Part shown: positions 53,864-63,859 of the stretch, piece after piece
Layout of the letters: every line of letters starts with the position of its first letter
Numbering within the stretch: the first letter of the stretch is position 1
Assembly: GCA_013152535.1 (NCBI GenBank)
Contig: JAADGE010000001.1
Coordinates: forward strand, 126,007 to 190,006
From: Chlorobiota bacterium
Lineage (GTDB): Bacteria; Bacteroidota; Bacteroidia; Bacteroidales; JAADGE01
Direction of reading: 5' to 3'
Length of the DNA: 64,000 nucleotides
Translations under genes and position numbers: made by a program
Notes under the pieces: generated by a model
Told to the model about the DNA's origin: nothing
What the model saw: only the letters and a program-made list of their open reading frames with translations
Databases searched by the model: none

Positions 53864-54487
53864 TTAGAAATTAACTTCCAAATCATCAGGGAGTTCATTA
53901 ATGTCATTTTCTACAGGTAAAATATATTTTGCAAATATTTCTTTACATTTTTTCAATTCGGCAATATAAGCATCAGCCGGATTTTTTTCGGAAAAAACGG
54001 TCAGAAATCGTTCATTCATTTTTTGCCATTCTTCATCGGGAACTGCTGTAAAAGCACCTCTGTCAGGCAAAATAAGAACTTGTTTTTCAAATAATGAAAG
54101 ATAGAATAATACTCCGATACGTTCATTTGTAAATCGAATTCCGCCTTTTTGAAAAATTGCTCTTCCGTATATTTCAACGTTTCTTTTCATCCTCTTTTTC
54201 TTAACAAAAAGATATTTCCATGGTTTTATTATTTCCGTCAGCAGATACACAATAATAAATGTTAAAATCGGTATCAGCCAAATTAACCAAACACTGAATA
54301 CAATTCGAGAAAACATCATCCAAGAAGAAACCGAGAATAAAGAAATACTCGCAACCCATAAAGAAATATCTCTGTATAATCCTGATTGGGATTTAATTAT
54401 AGATACAATTTCAACAAGAGAATTATTCTCAATGTCTTCAATCGTTTCGTATAATTTTGATTTAAAATCGTCATTAAATCGTTTCAT
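53864..54487 (-). CDS. TPM-domain membrane protein (YgcG-like)
   Basis: A 207-residue protein with two adjacent membrane helices (~40-85) and a soluble C-terminal part. The C-terminal segment GVLFYLSLFEKQVLILPDRGAFTAVPDEEWQKM is the recognisable end of a TPM domain; the N-terminal part (SLVEIVSIIKSQSGLY) also resembles the family. TPM proteins are small phosphatase-like domains of uncertain role, known in plants for photosystem repair. It lies 29 bases before the Tim44-like gene, so the two form an operon. Confidence 0.7.
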   Translation of the reverse strand: MKRFNDDFKSKLYETIEDIENNSLVEIVSIIKSQSGLYRDISLWVASISLFSVSSWMMFSRIVFSVWLIWLIPILTFIIVYLLTEIIKPWKYLFVKKKRMKRNVEIYGRAIFQKGGIRFTNERIGVLFYLSLFEKQVLILPDRGAFTAVPDEEWQKMNERFLTVFSEKNPADAYIAELKKCKEIFAKYILPVENDINELPDDLEVNF

Positions 54488-54628
54488 TTGTATTTTTTTA
54501 AATTAAAATCTAAATTTATATAAAATTAACAAAAAGAAAAAAATTTGTTTATGAATGTGAGAAATTACATTTTTGAATTTTAAAAAAGTATTTAATTATA
54601 TATTCTGACAATATCAAAAAAATAAGCT

Positions 54629-55204
54629 ATGACAGGCAAACTTATTGTATTTTCGGCACCTTCGGGAGCAGGCAAAACAACTATTGTAAAAGAACTGTTA
54701 AAAGATAAAGGTTTTAATGCTGAATTCTCGGTTTCTGCAACCAGCAGAGCAAAAAGACCGCATGAAAAAGAAGGAAAAGATTATTATTTTTTATCTGTCA
54801 ATAAATTTAAAGAAAAGATTAACAACAAGGAGTTTGCTGAATGGGAAGAAGTTTACAATAATCAATTTTACGGTACTTTGAAATCTGAAATTAAAAGTAT
54901 TACCGAAAGAGGTCATAATGTGATTTTCGATATTGATGTTGCCGGAGGGCTTTCAATAAAAAAACTATACAAAACTATTTGTCTTACTGTTTTTATAATG
55001 CCTCCCTCAATTGAAGAGTTAGAAAAACGCCTGCGACACAGGGGAACCGAAACCGAAGAAAGTTTAAAAAAACGTTTGGCAAAAGCTTCTAAAGAAATGG
55101 CTTATGCTGAATATTTTGATACTGTAATAATTAACGATATTTTAGAAATTGCAGTTGAAAAAGTCAAAGAAAAAGTTATTACATTCTTAAATTCAACAAA
55201 TTAA
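54629..55204 (+). CDS. gmk: Guanylate kinase
   Basis: Phosphorylates GMP to GDP with ATP. The 191-residue protein has the P-loop FSAPSGAGKTTIVKE at residues ~7-20, VSATSRAKRPHEKEGKDYYF for GMP binding, VIFDIDVAGG and the lid RGTETEESLKKRL. Length and motifs are normal. It ends 6 bases before the converging oligopeptidase B gene. Confidence 0.97.
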   Translation: MTGKLIVFSAPSGAGKTTIVKELLKDKGFNAEFSVSATSRAKRPHEKEGKDYYFLSVNKFKEKINNKEFAEWEEVYNNQFYGTLKSEIKSITERGHNVIFDIDVAGGLSIKKLYKTICLTVFIMPPSIEELEKRLRHRGTETEESLKKRLAKASKEMAYAEYFDTVIINDILEIAVEKVKEKVITFLNSTN

Positions 55205-55210
55205 TCGGTA

Positions 55211-57337
55211 TTATTTTTCACTTAAAATATCTAAAATAAAGGCATAAATTAAAGCTGTTTCTTTATATGCTTTATATCTTCCGGACATACCGCTGTGCCC
55301 GGCATCCATATTTGTGAAGAGATAAATAGGATTATTACTTGTATTGTATTCTCGCAATTTTGCAGTCCATTTTGCCGGTTCCCAATACTGCACTTGAGAA
55401 TCGTGTAACCCGGCAGTTATTAACATTGCCGGATAAGCTTGCTTTTTTACATTATCATAAGGCGAATACGACAACATATAATCATAATATTTCTTTTTAT
55501 GAGGATTTCCCCACTCGTCATATTCTCCGGTTGTGAGCGGTACAGATTCATCAAGCATCGTTGTAACAACATCAACAAAAGGAACTTCCGCAATAATACC
55601 GGCATACAAATCGGGATGCATATTAGAAACCGCTCCTGTAAGCAAACCTCCGGCACTTCCTCCTTCCGCAAAAGTATATTCAGGAGAGGAATATCCTAAA
55701 TCCTGTAAATACTTTGTACAAGCAATAAAATCAGTAAATGTGTTCTTTTTATGAAGTAATTTTCCGTCCTCATACCATTTTCTTCCGTTCTCCTGCCCGC
55801 CTCTGACATGAGCAACTGCGTAAACAAAACCTCGGTTTAACAGACTTAAAACAGAAGAATGAAAACTTGCATCTGTACTGTAACCATAAGAACCATAGGC
55901 ATATATCAGCATAGGATTTGTACTGTTCAATTTTAAACCTTTTTTATAAACAATCGAAATCGGAATTTTAACTCCGTCAGCGGCTGTTGCATATAAACGT
56001 TTTGATTGATAATTATTTTTATTAAAAATTTTTCCTGCAAATTTCTGTTTTAATAATATTTTTTCTCCGGTTTTCATATTATAATCATAGTATGAAACGG
56101 GAGTTGTCAGTGAACTGTATCCGAAACGCAAAATATCGGTATCGAACTCATCATTATCGGAAATCCAAATTTCATAGGCATCTTCACCACAATCAATATA
56201 TTTACTTTCAGAAGTCTTTAAATTTAAAACTCTCAAACGCATCAAACCGTTTTTGCGTTCATTAATAACTAAATAATTTTTAAAAACATCAAAATCTTCA
56301 ATAAATACATTTTTATTATAAGGAACAATTTCAAATGCTGTTTGAATATTCGGCTTTGCGAATGAAGTTTTAACAATTTTAAAATTTACGGCATTTCCGG
56401 CATTTGTTAAAATGTACAGTCCGTTACCATGCGGTTCGGCATGATATTCAAGATTCTCAGAACGCGGAATTAATATATGAAATTTGTCATTCGGCTTTTC
56501 TGCATTTATATATCGATATTCTGTTGAGAGAGTACTGAATACAGAAAGAAATATATATTTATCTGATTTACTTTTGGATACAGAGATATAAAAGGTGTCA
56601 TCATCTTCTTCATAAACTTTAATATCTTTATCGGGAGACGTTCCGAGTACATGTTTCCAAAGTTGATATTCTCTTAAAGTTTCTTCGTCTTTTCTTATAT
56701 AAAAAACTGTTTTATTATCATTTGCCCAAACAAGTTCTCCGTCAGTATTTTTAATAATATCCGATAAATTTTCTTCGGTTTCAAGATTTTTAAAATGTAT
56801 CTCATATCTTCTTCGGCCTAATGTATCAACAGAATAAGCCATTAATTTATTATCATAACTTATGCTGAAATCTTCCACATTAAAGAAAGGATGCCCTTCG
56901 GCAAGCTCATTTACATCTAATAAAATTTCTTCCGGATTTTGGAGTTTTTCTTTTTTTCTGCAATAAATAGGATGTTCTTCTTGCTCTTCATATCTTTGAT
57001 AATAATAGTAACCGTTATCTTTATACGGCACCGAACTGTCATCCGGTTTTATACGTTCCGCAATTTCGTCAAACAGAGTTTCCCGTAATTTCTCCGTATG
57101 CTTCAAACTCTTTTCTGTATAGGCATTTTCGTCTTCAAGGTATTTTAATACTTTCGGGTTTTCATGTTCATTCATCCAATAATAATTATCAATTCTGGTA
57201 TTGCCGAAATTCACAAGTTTCTTTTTTATTTTTTCTGCAACGGGAGCATGTATAGTATCATTCGTTTTGCACGAAGTTGTAGTCATAATTTCTGAAATTA
57301 TTAATAAAAATACTGTAAAGTAAAGTAGTCTTTTCAT
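55211..57337 (-). CDS. Oligopeptidase B-like S9A peptidase, predicted lipoprotein
   Basis: Related to protease II (PtrB), which cuts after Arg/Lys in short peptides. The 708-residue chain has a lipoprotein signal (TTTSCKTN), then an opening NFGNTRIDNYYWMNEHENP typical of the family, a propeller (~75-400) and a hydrolase domain (~410-708). The triad is Ser561 in EGGSAGG, Asp646 in GLHDSQVQYW and His681 in DAGHSGMSGR. PtrB-type features YDEWGNP and ARG-type basic specificity residues are consistent, but substrate preference needs biochemical proof. It is the third S9 enzyme in the window. Confidence 0.92.
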   Translation of the reverse strand: MKRLLYFTVFLLIISEIMTTTSCKTNDTIHAPVAEKIKKKLVNFGNTRIDNYYWMNEHENPKVLKYLEDENAYTEKSLKHTEKLRETLFDEIAERIKPDDSSVPYKDNGYYYYQRYEEQEEHPIYCRKKEKLQNPEEILLDVNELAEGHPFFNVEDFSISYDNKLMAYSVDTLGRRRYEIHFKNLETEENLSDIIKNTDGELVWANDNKTVFYIRKDEETLREYQLWKHVLGTSPDKDIKVYEEDDDTFYISVSKSKSDKYIFLSVFSTLSTEYRYINAEKPNDKFHILIPRSENLEYHAEPHGNGLYILTNAGNAVNFKIVKTSFAKPNIQTAFEIVPYNKNVFIEDFDVFKNYLVINERKNGLMRLRVLNLKTSESKYIDCGEDAYEIWISDNDEFDTDILRFGYSSLTTPVSYYDYNMKTGEKILLKQKFAGKIFNKNNYQSKRLYATAADGVKIPISIVYKKGLKLNSTNPMLIYAYGSYGYSTDASFHSSVLSLLNRGFVYAVAHVRGGQENGRKWYEDGKLLHKKNTFTDFIACTKYLQDLGYSSPEYTFAEGGSAGGLLTGAVSNMHPDLYAGIIAEVPFVDVVTTMLDESVPLTTGEYDEWGNPHKKKYYDYMLSYSPYDNVKKQAYPAMLITAGLHDSQVQYWEPAKWTAKLREYNTSNNPIYLFTNMDAGHSGMSGRYKAYKETALIYAFILDILSEK

Positions 57338-57417
57338 ACTTTATTATTTACTTTTTTTTGGTACTCAAAAGTAGAATTTTATCTGTTAAAATAAAAAAAG
57401 AATAAAACTTGTAAGAT

Positions 57418-58140
57418 TTATCTCAATTCGAAGTTTTTACCAAGATATTTCTCTCTTACTTCTTCATTATTTGCTAAGTCTTCGGCAGTTCCGGATTCAA
57501 GAATTCTTCCTTCATACAGCAAATAAGCACGATTTGTAATTTTTAATGTTTCATGAACATTATGATCGGTTATTAACACTCCGATATTTTTCTCTTTCAG
57601 TTTAGAAACAATTCCCTGAATATCCTCAACGGCAATGGGATCAACACCGGCAAAAGGTTCATCTAATAAAATAAAAGCAGGGTCAATTGCCAAAGCACGA
57701 GCGATTTCAGTTCGTCTTCTTTCTCCTCCCGAAAGTTGAATCCCTTTACTTTTTCGAATCCGGGTAAGACCAAATTCTTCCAGAAGTCGTTCGGTTTTCA
57801 TTTTTTGTTCTTTACGTGAAAGATTTGTCATTTCAAGAACACTCAAAATATTATCTTCAACACTTAATTTTCGAAACACAGATGCTTCTTGCGGCAAATA
57901 ACCAATTCCCATTTTTGCTCGTTTATACATCGGCAGATTAGTAATATCCATATTATCTAAAAATACTTTTCCCGAAAAAGGTTTAATAAATCCGACAATT
58001 ATATAAAAAGTTGTTGTTTTTCCGGCACCGTTAGGACCCAAAAGTCCGACAACTTCGCCTTTATTAACTTCTAACGAAATACCTTTAACAACTGTTCTTT
58101 TACCGTATTTTTTTATTACTGAATCTGTATATAACTTCAT
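57418..58140 (-). CDS. lptB: LPS export ABC transporter ATPase
   Basis: ATPase of the LptB2FG complex that extracts LPS from the inner membrane. The 240-residue protein has Walker A GLLGPNGAGKTTTF, Q-loop YLPQEASVFRKL, signature LSGGERRRTEIARAL, Walker B AFILLDEPFAGVDP and the H-loop ITDHNVHE. The FRKLSVEDNI and LLEEFGLTRI stretches are those of LptB rather than of generic ABC ATPases. The permease genes are elsewhere, as is usual in this phylum. Confidence 0.94.
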   Translation of the reverse strand: MKLYTDSVIKKYGKRTVVKGISLEVNKGEVVGLLGPNGAGKTTTFYIIVGFIKPFSGKVFLDNMDITNLPMYKRAKMGIGYLPQEASVFRKLSVEDNILSVLEMTNLSRKEQKMKTERLLEEFGLTRIRKSKGIQLSGGERRRTEIARALAIDPAFILLDEPFAGVDPIAVEDIQGIVSKLKEKNIGVLITDHNVHETLKITNRAYLLYEGRILESGTAEDLANNEEVREKYLGKNFELR

Positions 58141-58267
58141 TTAGAAAATATTTTAACACACCATAATGCTTATTTAACTGCAATTATACATTATTATTTT
58201 ATGAGATAAAAATTTTATATAAAATAGCTGAGAAAGTTTAATTTTGTAATAAATTTCAATTTATATA

Positions 58268-59098
58268 ATGTATAAAAAGGCAAAATATTTTATATCTGGA
58301 AATGCTGTTATTGAAACTGTAAATTTTGATATACAAGAACTTGAAATCGGTTTTTCTGTTTATGAAGTTGTTAAAATAATCGGAGGAATCCCTTTATTTT
58401 TTGAAGATCATTTAAGACGATTGTATCAATCCGCCGGATTTAAAAATACGAAAATAACTTTTAAAGAAGAGGAAATTAAAGAAACTGTTTACAAATTGAT
58501 TCAAATTAACACTATTCAAGAGGGCAGATTAAAATTTGCGGTCAGATTTCATAAATCGGGGAATAAACTAATTTGTTTTTTCTTAAAACCGATAATTCCG
58601 ACTGAAGATAACTATAAAAACGGAGTAAAAATAATTTCGGTACAAGCGGAAAGAGAAAACCCAAATGCGAAAGTAATTAACTATAATTTAAGAACATACA
58701 TTAATAAAGTCATCGAAAATAATGATATTTTTGAAGTTTTGCTTTACAACAAAAAACATATTATAAGCGAATGCGGAAAATCAAATATTTTTTTTGTAAA
58801 AGATGCTGTTATTTATACTTCGTTTTCCGAGAATGTATTGTCAGGGATTACAGGAAGTTATATTTCGGAAATTTGCAAAAATGAAAATATTAAAATTACA
58901 AATTGTAATATTAAACTTTCGGATATTCCGGAATATGAAGCTGCATTTATAACCGGAACATCAATTGCTGTTCTGCCGATAAAGCAAATTGATTCATCTT
59001 ATTTTTCAGCAAATAACGAAGTAATTAGCTTACTATCTGATAATTACAATAGAATGGCAGCTAACTATATTAATTCAAAAAGATTACAGCAAATATAA
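58268..59098 (+). CDS. Class IV aminotransferase (branched-chain aminotransferase/ADC lyase-like)
   Basis: A 276-residue PLP fold type IV protein. Signs: GFSVYEVVKIIGGIPLFFEDHLRRLYQSA at the N-terminus, the lysine in NAKVINYNLRTYIN as likely PLP lysine, and the ISECGKSNIFFV glutamate followed by LSGITGSYI and ITGTSIAVLPI. The family includes branched-chain aminotransferase, D-amino-acid aminotransferase and 4-amino-4-deoxychorismate lyase; this small, divergent member cannot be placed safely among them. It is monocistronic between lptB and a TonB receptor. Confidence 0.8.
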   Translation: MYKKAKYFISGNAVIETVNFDIQELEIGFSVYEVVKIIGGIPLFFEDHLRRLYQSAGFKNTKITFKEEEIKETVYKLIQINTIQEGRLKFAVRFHKSGNKLICFFLKPIIPTEDNYKNGVKIISVQAERENPNAKVINYNLRTYINKVIENNDIFEVLLYNKKHIISECGKSNIFFVKDAVIYTSFSENVLSGITGSYISEICKNENIKITNCNIKLSDIPEYEAAFITGTSIAVLPIKQIDSSYFSANNEVISLLSDNYNRMAANYINSKRLQQI

Positions 59099-59135
59099 CT
59101 GAACAACAATTCGATATATTTTTATCAGTATTTGA

Positions 59136-61526
59136 TTATATGGCAGCAGACAAGCTGAAAAAATAATTTCTTCCGGGAGCCACAATTCCGGATGAATAAG
59201 GTCTGTATTGCAAATCAGTTATATTTTCGACTCCGCCTTTTAATCTAAAATTCTTATTTAACTGATAAGAGATACTAAAATTTAATGTGTGCCAAGCCGG
59301 TGAATATGGATTTCCTTCATTATCAACAGCATACATATAGGTTTTATCTCTTTCGGAATCTGCTAAATCGGCATAAGAGACCTCAGCATTATATTCGGCA
59401 AAAAAGTCAGCTCTTATTTTATTCGTTCTAAAAATAAAATGTGCTGTTCCGAAAGCCGGGGGAACATGCCTCAAAGGTTTATTAAAAGAATCTTTTCCTT
59501 TGGAATAATTGTATGTTGATTTTACACTGAAAAGTTTAGAAATATCAGCATTAAAAGTAATATTAAATCCGTAAACATTTGCAAAATCAGCATTTATAAC
59601 TGCCTGAACTCCACTCATTTCTCCGTCATACATAATTGAATCTGCACCGTTAAAAATATAGTCTCCTCTAATTAATGCATTATTAAGATAAGACCAAAAA
59701 GCAGAAATATCAATTTGAAATTTATTTAAAAAGGTTTTTGAAATTCCTAAATCCGTATTGTAAATATATTCAGGTTTTAGCTTATCGTTCGGAACGACAA
59801 CATTTCCGGGTTCTGAGTCAAATATTTTTGCCATATCGTCAATATTCGGAGCTCTGAATCCGGTACCCGCATTAAATTTCAAAAGCCAAGTTTGAGGTCT
59901 GTATGTTATTCCTATACTTCCGTTTAAAGCTCCCGTATTCAAATTAATTTCCGTAAACGGAAAATTATAAAAACTTGTATCAAGTACGGCATCGGCATAA
60001 ATTCTGCTGTAACGAATTCCCGAATTAATTGTCAATTTATCCGATAAATTATTTTTAAACGAAGCATAAGCAGCATAAGACGAATAATTCGAATTATTAG
60101 GATATCTGCTTGAACTTGTTTCAGTTACACCGGTAAAAATATCACGTATTTCACCTCTTGAAAAAACTTTATTCAGCACTGCTTCACTGCCGTAATAAAC
60201 TGAGGATTTATCGGAAATATGTTTTACAAAATCAAGGTTAAAAGAAAGTGCTTTCACATTTTCATAACGTTCTCTTATTTCACTCTTCCCGAATTTTCTG
60301 TCATGTCTGCTTTCGGAATAATCTTGATATGCAGTCAGAAACTTTATATTATCAAATAGTTTCGTATTTTTTTTATATTTAAGTTTTAAATTATGCATCA
60401 TCCATTTCTGCGGACCGTAATACCATTCGGCATATTTTAATTGACCGCTTTTGTATTGCAACAATCTGTCATATCTCGGAACATCAGAAGATTCAGAAAA
60501 AAAGAAACCATAATCTGCCTTTAATTTATCGGAAATTTTCCAAGAAAATCGTTGTAAAAAATTTAATTGCGAAAAACCGGAATATTTTTGAATTAAAGAA
60601 TTTTCATTTTGAATAATAAAATCAATTCCGTTTACGGTTTTAACATATTCTTTTCGTAAATATTCATCGTGTCCTCGGTTTTTACCCATTTTTAAATCAT
60701 CATAATTACTGTATGAAAAACTTGTTAAAGAAGCAAATTTTCTTGTTCCGATATTAAAATCTATATGCCCGGTTTTTTCGAAATCTGCCGATGAAAATTC
60801 AGTCAGAAAATTACTTTTAAAATAGAGTTTCTGTTTTAACGAAAATTTTGGTTTTAAAGAGTGAAAATCTATAACTCCGCCAATTGCATCGCTCCCGTAT
60901 ATAACAGATCCGCTTCCGAGAATAACTTCAGAACTTTCAATGCTGTGTGCATCTAATAAAATTACATTCTGTAAATTACCGCTTCTGAAAATGGCATTAT
61001 TTATCCGCACACCGTCAACAACCAATAAAATACGATTTGCAGAATAACCTCTGATCATAGGACTGCCGCCGCCGAGCTGACTTTTTTGAATAAATACTTC
61101 GCCGGATAATTTTAATAAATCTGCCGTAGTTTGAAAGTTTGCATTTGCAATGCTTCTTTTAGAAATTATTTTTATACGATTTGATACCTCATTTTTATTT
61201 TGTTCCCAACTGTTAGCTGAAATAACTACTTCATTTAAATCTAAAGCACTTTCAACCATCATAATTTTAAAATTCAATTTTTCAATATCAGAAAAAGTCA
61301 AGTGTAAATCAAAAAAAGATGTATGTTTAAAAATAAAATTTGATGATTTATCGAAATTGCTTATATCAGCTTTTCCGTATTTATCGGTCATTACATATTT
61401 AGATTTACCGTAAATGAAAACATTTTCAATCGGTTCTAAATTAGTTTCATCAACAAGTGTAACTATTTGAGAATAAAATGGTAACGATATAAAAATCAAC
61501 AAAAAAAATAAAATGTGTTTTTTCAT
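59136..61526 (-). CDS. TonB-dependent outer-membrane receptor
   Basis: A 796-residue outer-membrane transporter. After the signal peptide (ending YSQ) a short carboxypeptidase-regulatory-like domain (~20-95, LVDETNLEPIENVFIYGKS) precedes the plug (~105-220, with LLKLSGEVFIQKSQLGGGSPMIRG and ILGSGSVIYGSDAIGGVIDF split over two strands) and a 22-strand barrel ending in FSLSAAI. The GGGSPMIRG and NRILLVVDGVRINN stretches are as in vitamin B12, haem and siderophore receptors. The substrate is unknown and no SusD partner is present, so it is not a glycan receptor of the SusC type. Confidence 0.92.
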   Translation of the reverse strand: MKKHILFFLLIFISLPFYSQIVTLVDETNLEPIENVFIYGKSKYVMTDKYGKADISNFDKSSNFIFKHTSFFDLHLTFSDIEKLNFKIMMVESALDLNEVVISANSWEQNKNEVSNRIKIISKRSIANANFQTTADLLKLSGEVFIQKSQLGGGSPMIRGYSANRILLVVDGVRINNAIFRSGNLQNVILLDAHSIESSEVILGSGSVIYGSDAIGGVIDFHSLKPKFSLKQKLYFKSNFLTEFSSADFEKTGHIDFNIGTRKFASLTSFSYSNYDDLKMGKNRGHDEYLRKEYVKTVNGIDFIIQNENSLIQKYSGFSQLNFLQRFSWKISDKLKADYGFFFSESSDVPRYDRLLQYKSGQLKYAEWYYGPQKWMMHNLKLKYKKNTKLFDNIKFLTAYQDYSESRHDRKFGKSEIRERYENVKALSFNLDFVKHISDKSSVYYGSEAVLNKVFSRGEIRDIFTGVTETSSSRYPNNSNYSSYAAYASFKNNLSDKLTINSGIRYSRIYADAVLDTSFYNFPFTEINLNTGALNGSIGITYRPQTWLLKFNAGTGFRAPNIDDMAKIFDSEPGNVVVPNDKLKPEYIYNTDLGISKTFLNKFQIDISAFWSYLNNALIRGDYIFNGADSIMYDGEMSGVQAVINADFANVYGFNITFNADISKLFSVKSTYNYSKGKDSFNKPLRHVPPAFGTAHFIFRTNKIRADFFAEYNAEVSYADLADSERDKTYMYAVDNEGNPYSPAWHTLNFSISYQLNKNFRLKGGVENITDLQYRPYSSGIVAPGRNYFFSLSAAI

Positions 61527-61668
61527 ATTTTATCAGATATAAATACTTTGAAAAACTTTACCGAAATTTAAAATCGTTTTTTTTTAATACGAACAAAATT
61601 GTACAAAAAACGTGCAGTAATGTTTAATTTGTGATATTATCAAATACAGAAATCAGTTTTTAAAATAA

Positions 61669-61703
61669 AAAATCCTGATTCTTCAATAAAAAATCAGGAT
61701 TTT
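61669..61703 (-). terminator. Terminator after rho
   Basis: 12-base perfect arms (61669-61680 and 61692-61703) with an 11-base loop; on the minus strand the stem is followed by TTTTTTATTTT. Confidence 0.85.
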
Positions 61704-61723
61704 GAAATTATTAATTAAAAAAA

Positions 61724-63511
61724 TTATAAATCAGAATTCATTGAGATAATAAATTCTTCATTGCTCCGGGTTGATTCAATCCGTTGTTTCATAAACTCCA
61801 TAGCTTCAACAGGGTTCATATCGGACAAATAACGTCTTAATATCCAAAGTTTATTGAGCATATTCCCCGATAACAATAAATCTTCCCTACGCGTTCCGGA
61901 AGCATTAATATTTAATGCAGGATAAATTCTTTTGTTTGAGAGATTTCGGTCTAATTGAAGCTCCATATTACCGGTACCTTTAAATTCCTCAAAAATTACT
62001 TCGTCCATTTTAGAACCGGTATCAATTAATGCTGTTGCAATAATTGTAAGGGAACCGCCGTCTTCAATATTTCGTGCTGCACCGAAAAAACGTTTAGGTT
62101 TATGCAAAGCACTTGCTTCAACACCACCGGAAAGTACTTTCCCCGATGATGGTGAAACAGTATTATAAGCACGTGCCAAACGCGTTATAGAATCTAATAA
62201 TATTACCACATCATGACCCGACTCAACCAATCGTTTTGCTTTTTGAATAACCATTTCAGAAACTCTTACGTGTCTGTCGGCAGGTTCGTCAAAAGTTGAA
62301 GCAACAACTTCCGCATTTACACTGCGTTCCATATCCGTAACCTCTTCCGGACGTTCATCTATTAATAAAATAATCATATAAACTTCAGGATGATTGGCTG
62401 CTATGGCATTTGCAATATCTTTAAGGAGAACTGTTTTTCCTGTTTTAGGTTGTGCCACAATTAAACCTCTTTGTCCTTTCCCTATCGGTGAAAATAAATC
62501 AATAATTCGTGTTGCCGTTGTTGACGCTTTATCTGTAATATTAAATTTTTCTTCAGGAAATAAAGGCGTAAGATGTTCAAAATGAATTCGATCTCTTATT
62601 TCTTCCGGTTTTCTTCCGTTAATTGCGTCAATTTTAATTAAAGGAAAATATTTTTCGCTGTCTTTAGGCGGTCTGATTTGTCCTTTTACCGTATCACCGG
62701 TCTTTAAACCGAATAGTTTAATTTGCGATTGAGAAACATAAATATCATCAGGCGAGTTAAAATAGTTATAATCCGATGACCTTAAAAAGCCATATCCGTC
62801 GGGCATTATTTCCAGTACACCTACACTTTGGATTATTGCATTAAATTCAAATTTTGAATTAAATCCCTTACTCTTTTCGTATGAATAATCTTCATTTTTT
62901 CTTCCGGAATGAGAATTTGAATGTTCGTTTTGATTATTATGAGCTCTTTTATCAAACGTTTTACTTTTATTATCATTTATACCGTCTGTTCTGCTTTTAT
63001 TTTTACTAAACGGTTTACGATCACGGTTTTTAGGATTTTGATTTACAGGACGATCCGGTTTTTTATCTTCCTTTAAATCAGTATCCTTTTTCTTATTCTC
63101 CGCAGTATATTTTTTCGGACTCTCCGGAGCATGTTTCTTCGTTTTCTCTGAAATATGTTGTTTCGAATCTTCGGATTTTATTTTGTCAGAAACAGGATTG
63201 TTGGCTTTTTGCAGTTTTTCCGGCTTCCCGACTTTTCGTGTTTCTTTATTTTCAGAAATAACTTTTTTTTCAGGAACAGGTTTTTTATTCCGAGTTTGAT
63301 TTCCTTTAGTTTTAATTTTATTAACAGGATTTGATTTTACAAGATTAGATTTTGCAGAATTTGATTTTGCACCTTTTATAGCTGCCTGATCTAATATTTC
63401 ATATATTAAATCTTGTTTTTTAAATTTTTCAACTCGTTTTATATCAAGTTCTTTTGCAATATCTCGCAAATCTAATACCTTCATCTTCTGAAGTTCCAGA
63501 ATATCATACAT
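61724..63511 (-). CDS. rho: Transcription termination factor Rho with long disordered insertion
   Basis: RNA-dependent ATPase that stops transcription. Of 595 residues, ~1-43 are the Rho N-terminal helical domain, ~45-220 a low-complexity insertion rich in Lys, Asn, Ser and Glu, ~225-300 the cold-shock-like RNA-binding domain ([15 protein letters not shown]) and ~310-595 the ATPase ring with Walker [15 protein letters not shown] and [14 protein letters not shown]. coli Rho has 419 residues, so the extra length is this insertion. In Bacteroides such an insertion has been shown to form condensates. A -7 element TAATTTTG lies at 63613-63620 and an intrinsic terminator ends the gene. Confidence 0.95.
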   Translation of the reverse strand: MYDILELQKMKVLDLRDIAKELDIKRVEKFKKQDLIYEILDQAAIKGAKSNSAKSNLVKSNPVNKIKTKGNQTRNKKPVPEKKVISENKETRKVGKPEKLQKANNPVSDKIKSEDSKQHISEKTKKHAPESPKKYTAENKKKDTDLKEDKKPDRPVNQNPKNRDRKPFSKNKSRTDGINDNKSKTFDKRAHNNQNEHSNSHSGRKNEDYSYEKSKGFNSKFEFNAIIQSVGVLEIMPDGYGFLRSSDYNYFNSPDDIYVSQSQIKLFGLKTGDTVKGQIRPPKDSEKYFPLIKIDAINGRKPEEIRDRIHFEHLTPLFPEEKFNITDKASTTATRIIDLFSPIGKGQRGLIVAQPKTGKTVLLKDIANAIAANHPEVYMIILLIDERPEEVTDMERSVNAEVVASTFDEPADRHVRVSEMVIQKAKRLVESGHDVVILLDSITRLARAYNTVSPSSGKVLSGGVEASALHKPKRFFGAARNIEDGGSLTIIATALIDTGSKMDEVIFEEFKGTGNMELQLDRNLSNKRIYPALNINASGTRREDLLLSGNMLNKLWILRRYLSDMNPVEAMEFMKQRIESTRSNEEFIISMNSDL

Positions 63512-63612
63512 GTATTTTTAAATTTAGTTTAATAATTTTGAAGATTTTAAAATAGTATATTTAACAGTAGAATACTGTATATTTTTTTATCATAAATAGA
63601 TAGTTATCGAAG

Positions 63613-63620
63613 CAAAATTA
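63613..63620 (-). promoter_or_regulatory. -7 element of rho
   Basis: TAATTTTG on the minus strand, about 100 bases before the rho start. The whole gap 63512-63859 holds this element, the promoter of the rightward gene and AT-rich sequence; no other gene is visible. Confidence 0.45.
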
Positions 63621-63825
63621 TATATAAGATTTTTATTATTGAGATGAGATCCTAATTGATCGTTATATTTTGATAATGCAAGTGTAAGAATAAAGTTTTA
63701 AATAAAAAAATATTCTGCATTTTTAATTCAATATGACACAAAAAAAGTATAAACCGGTTCATTTTATCTAATATTCTGTTTTTATGTATTAAAAATAAAC
63801 ATATATAAGTTTGATTATTTTTTTT

Positions 63826-63833
63826 TAATTTTG
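63826..63833 (+). promoter_or_regulatory. -7 element of the last gene
   Basis: TAATTTTG, exact consensus, 27 bases before the GTG at 63860; no clear -33 element seen. Confidence 0.4.
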
Positions 63834-63859
63834 TTATTTTTATAAAATAATCATAGTTA

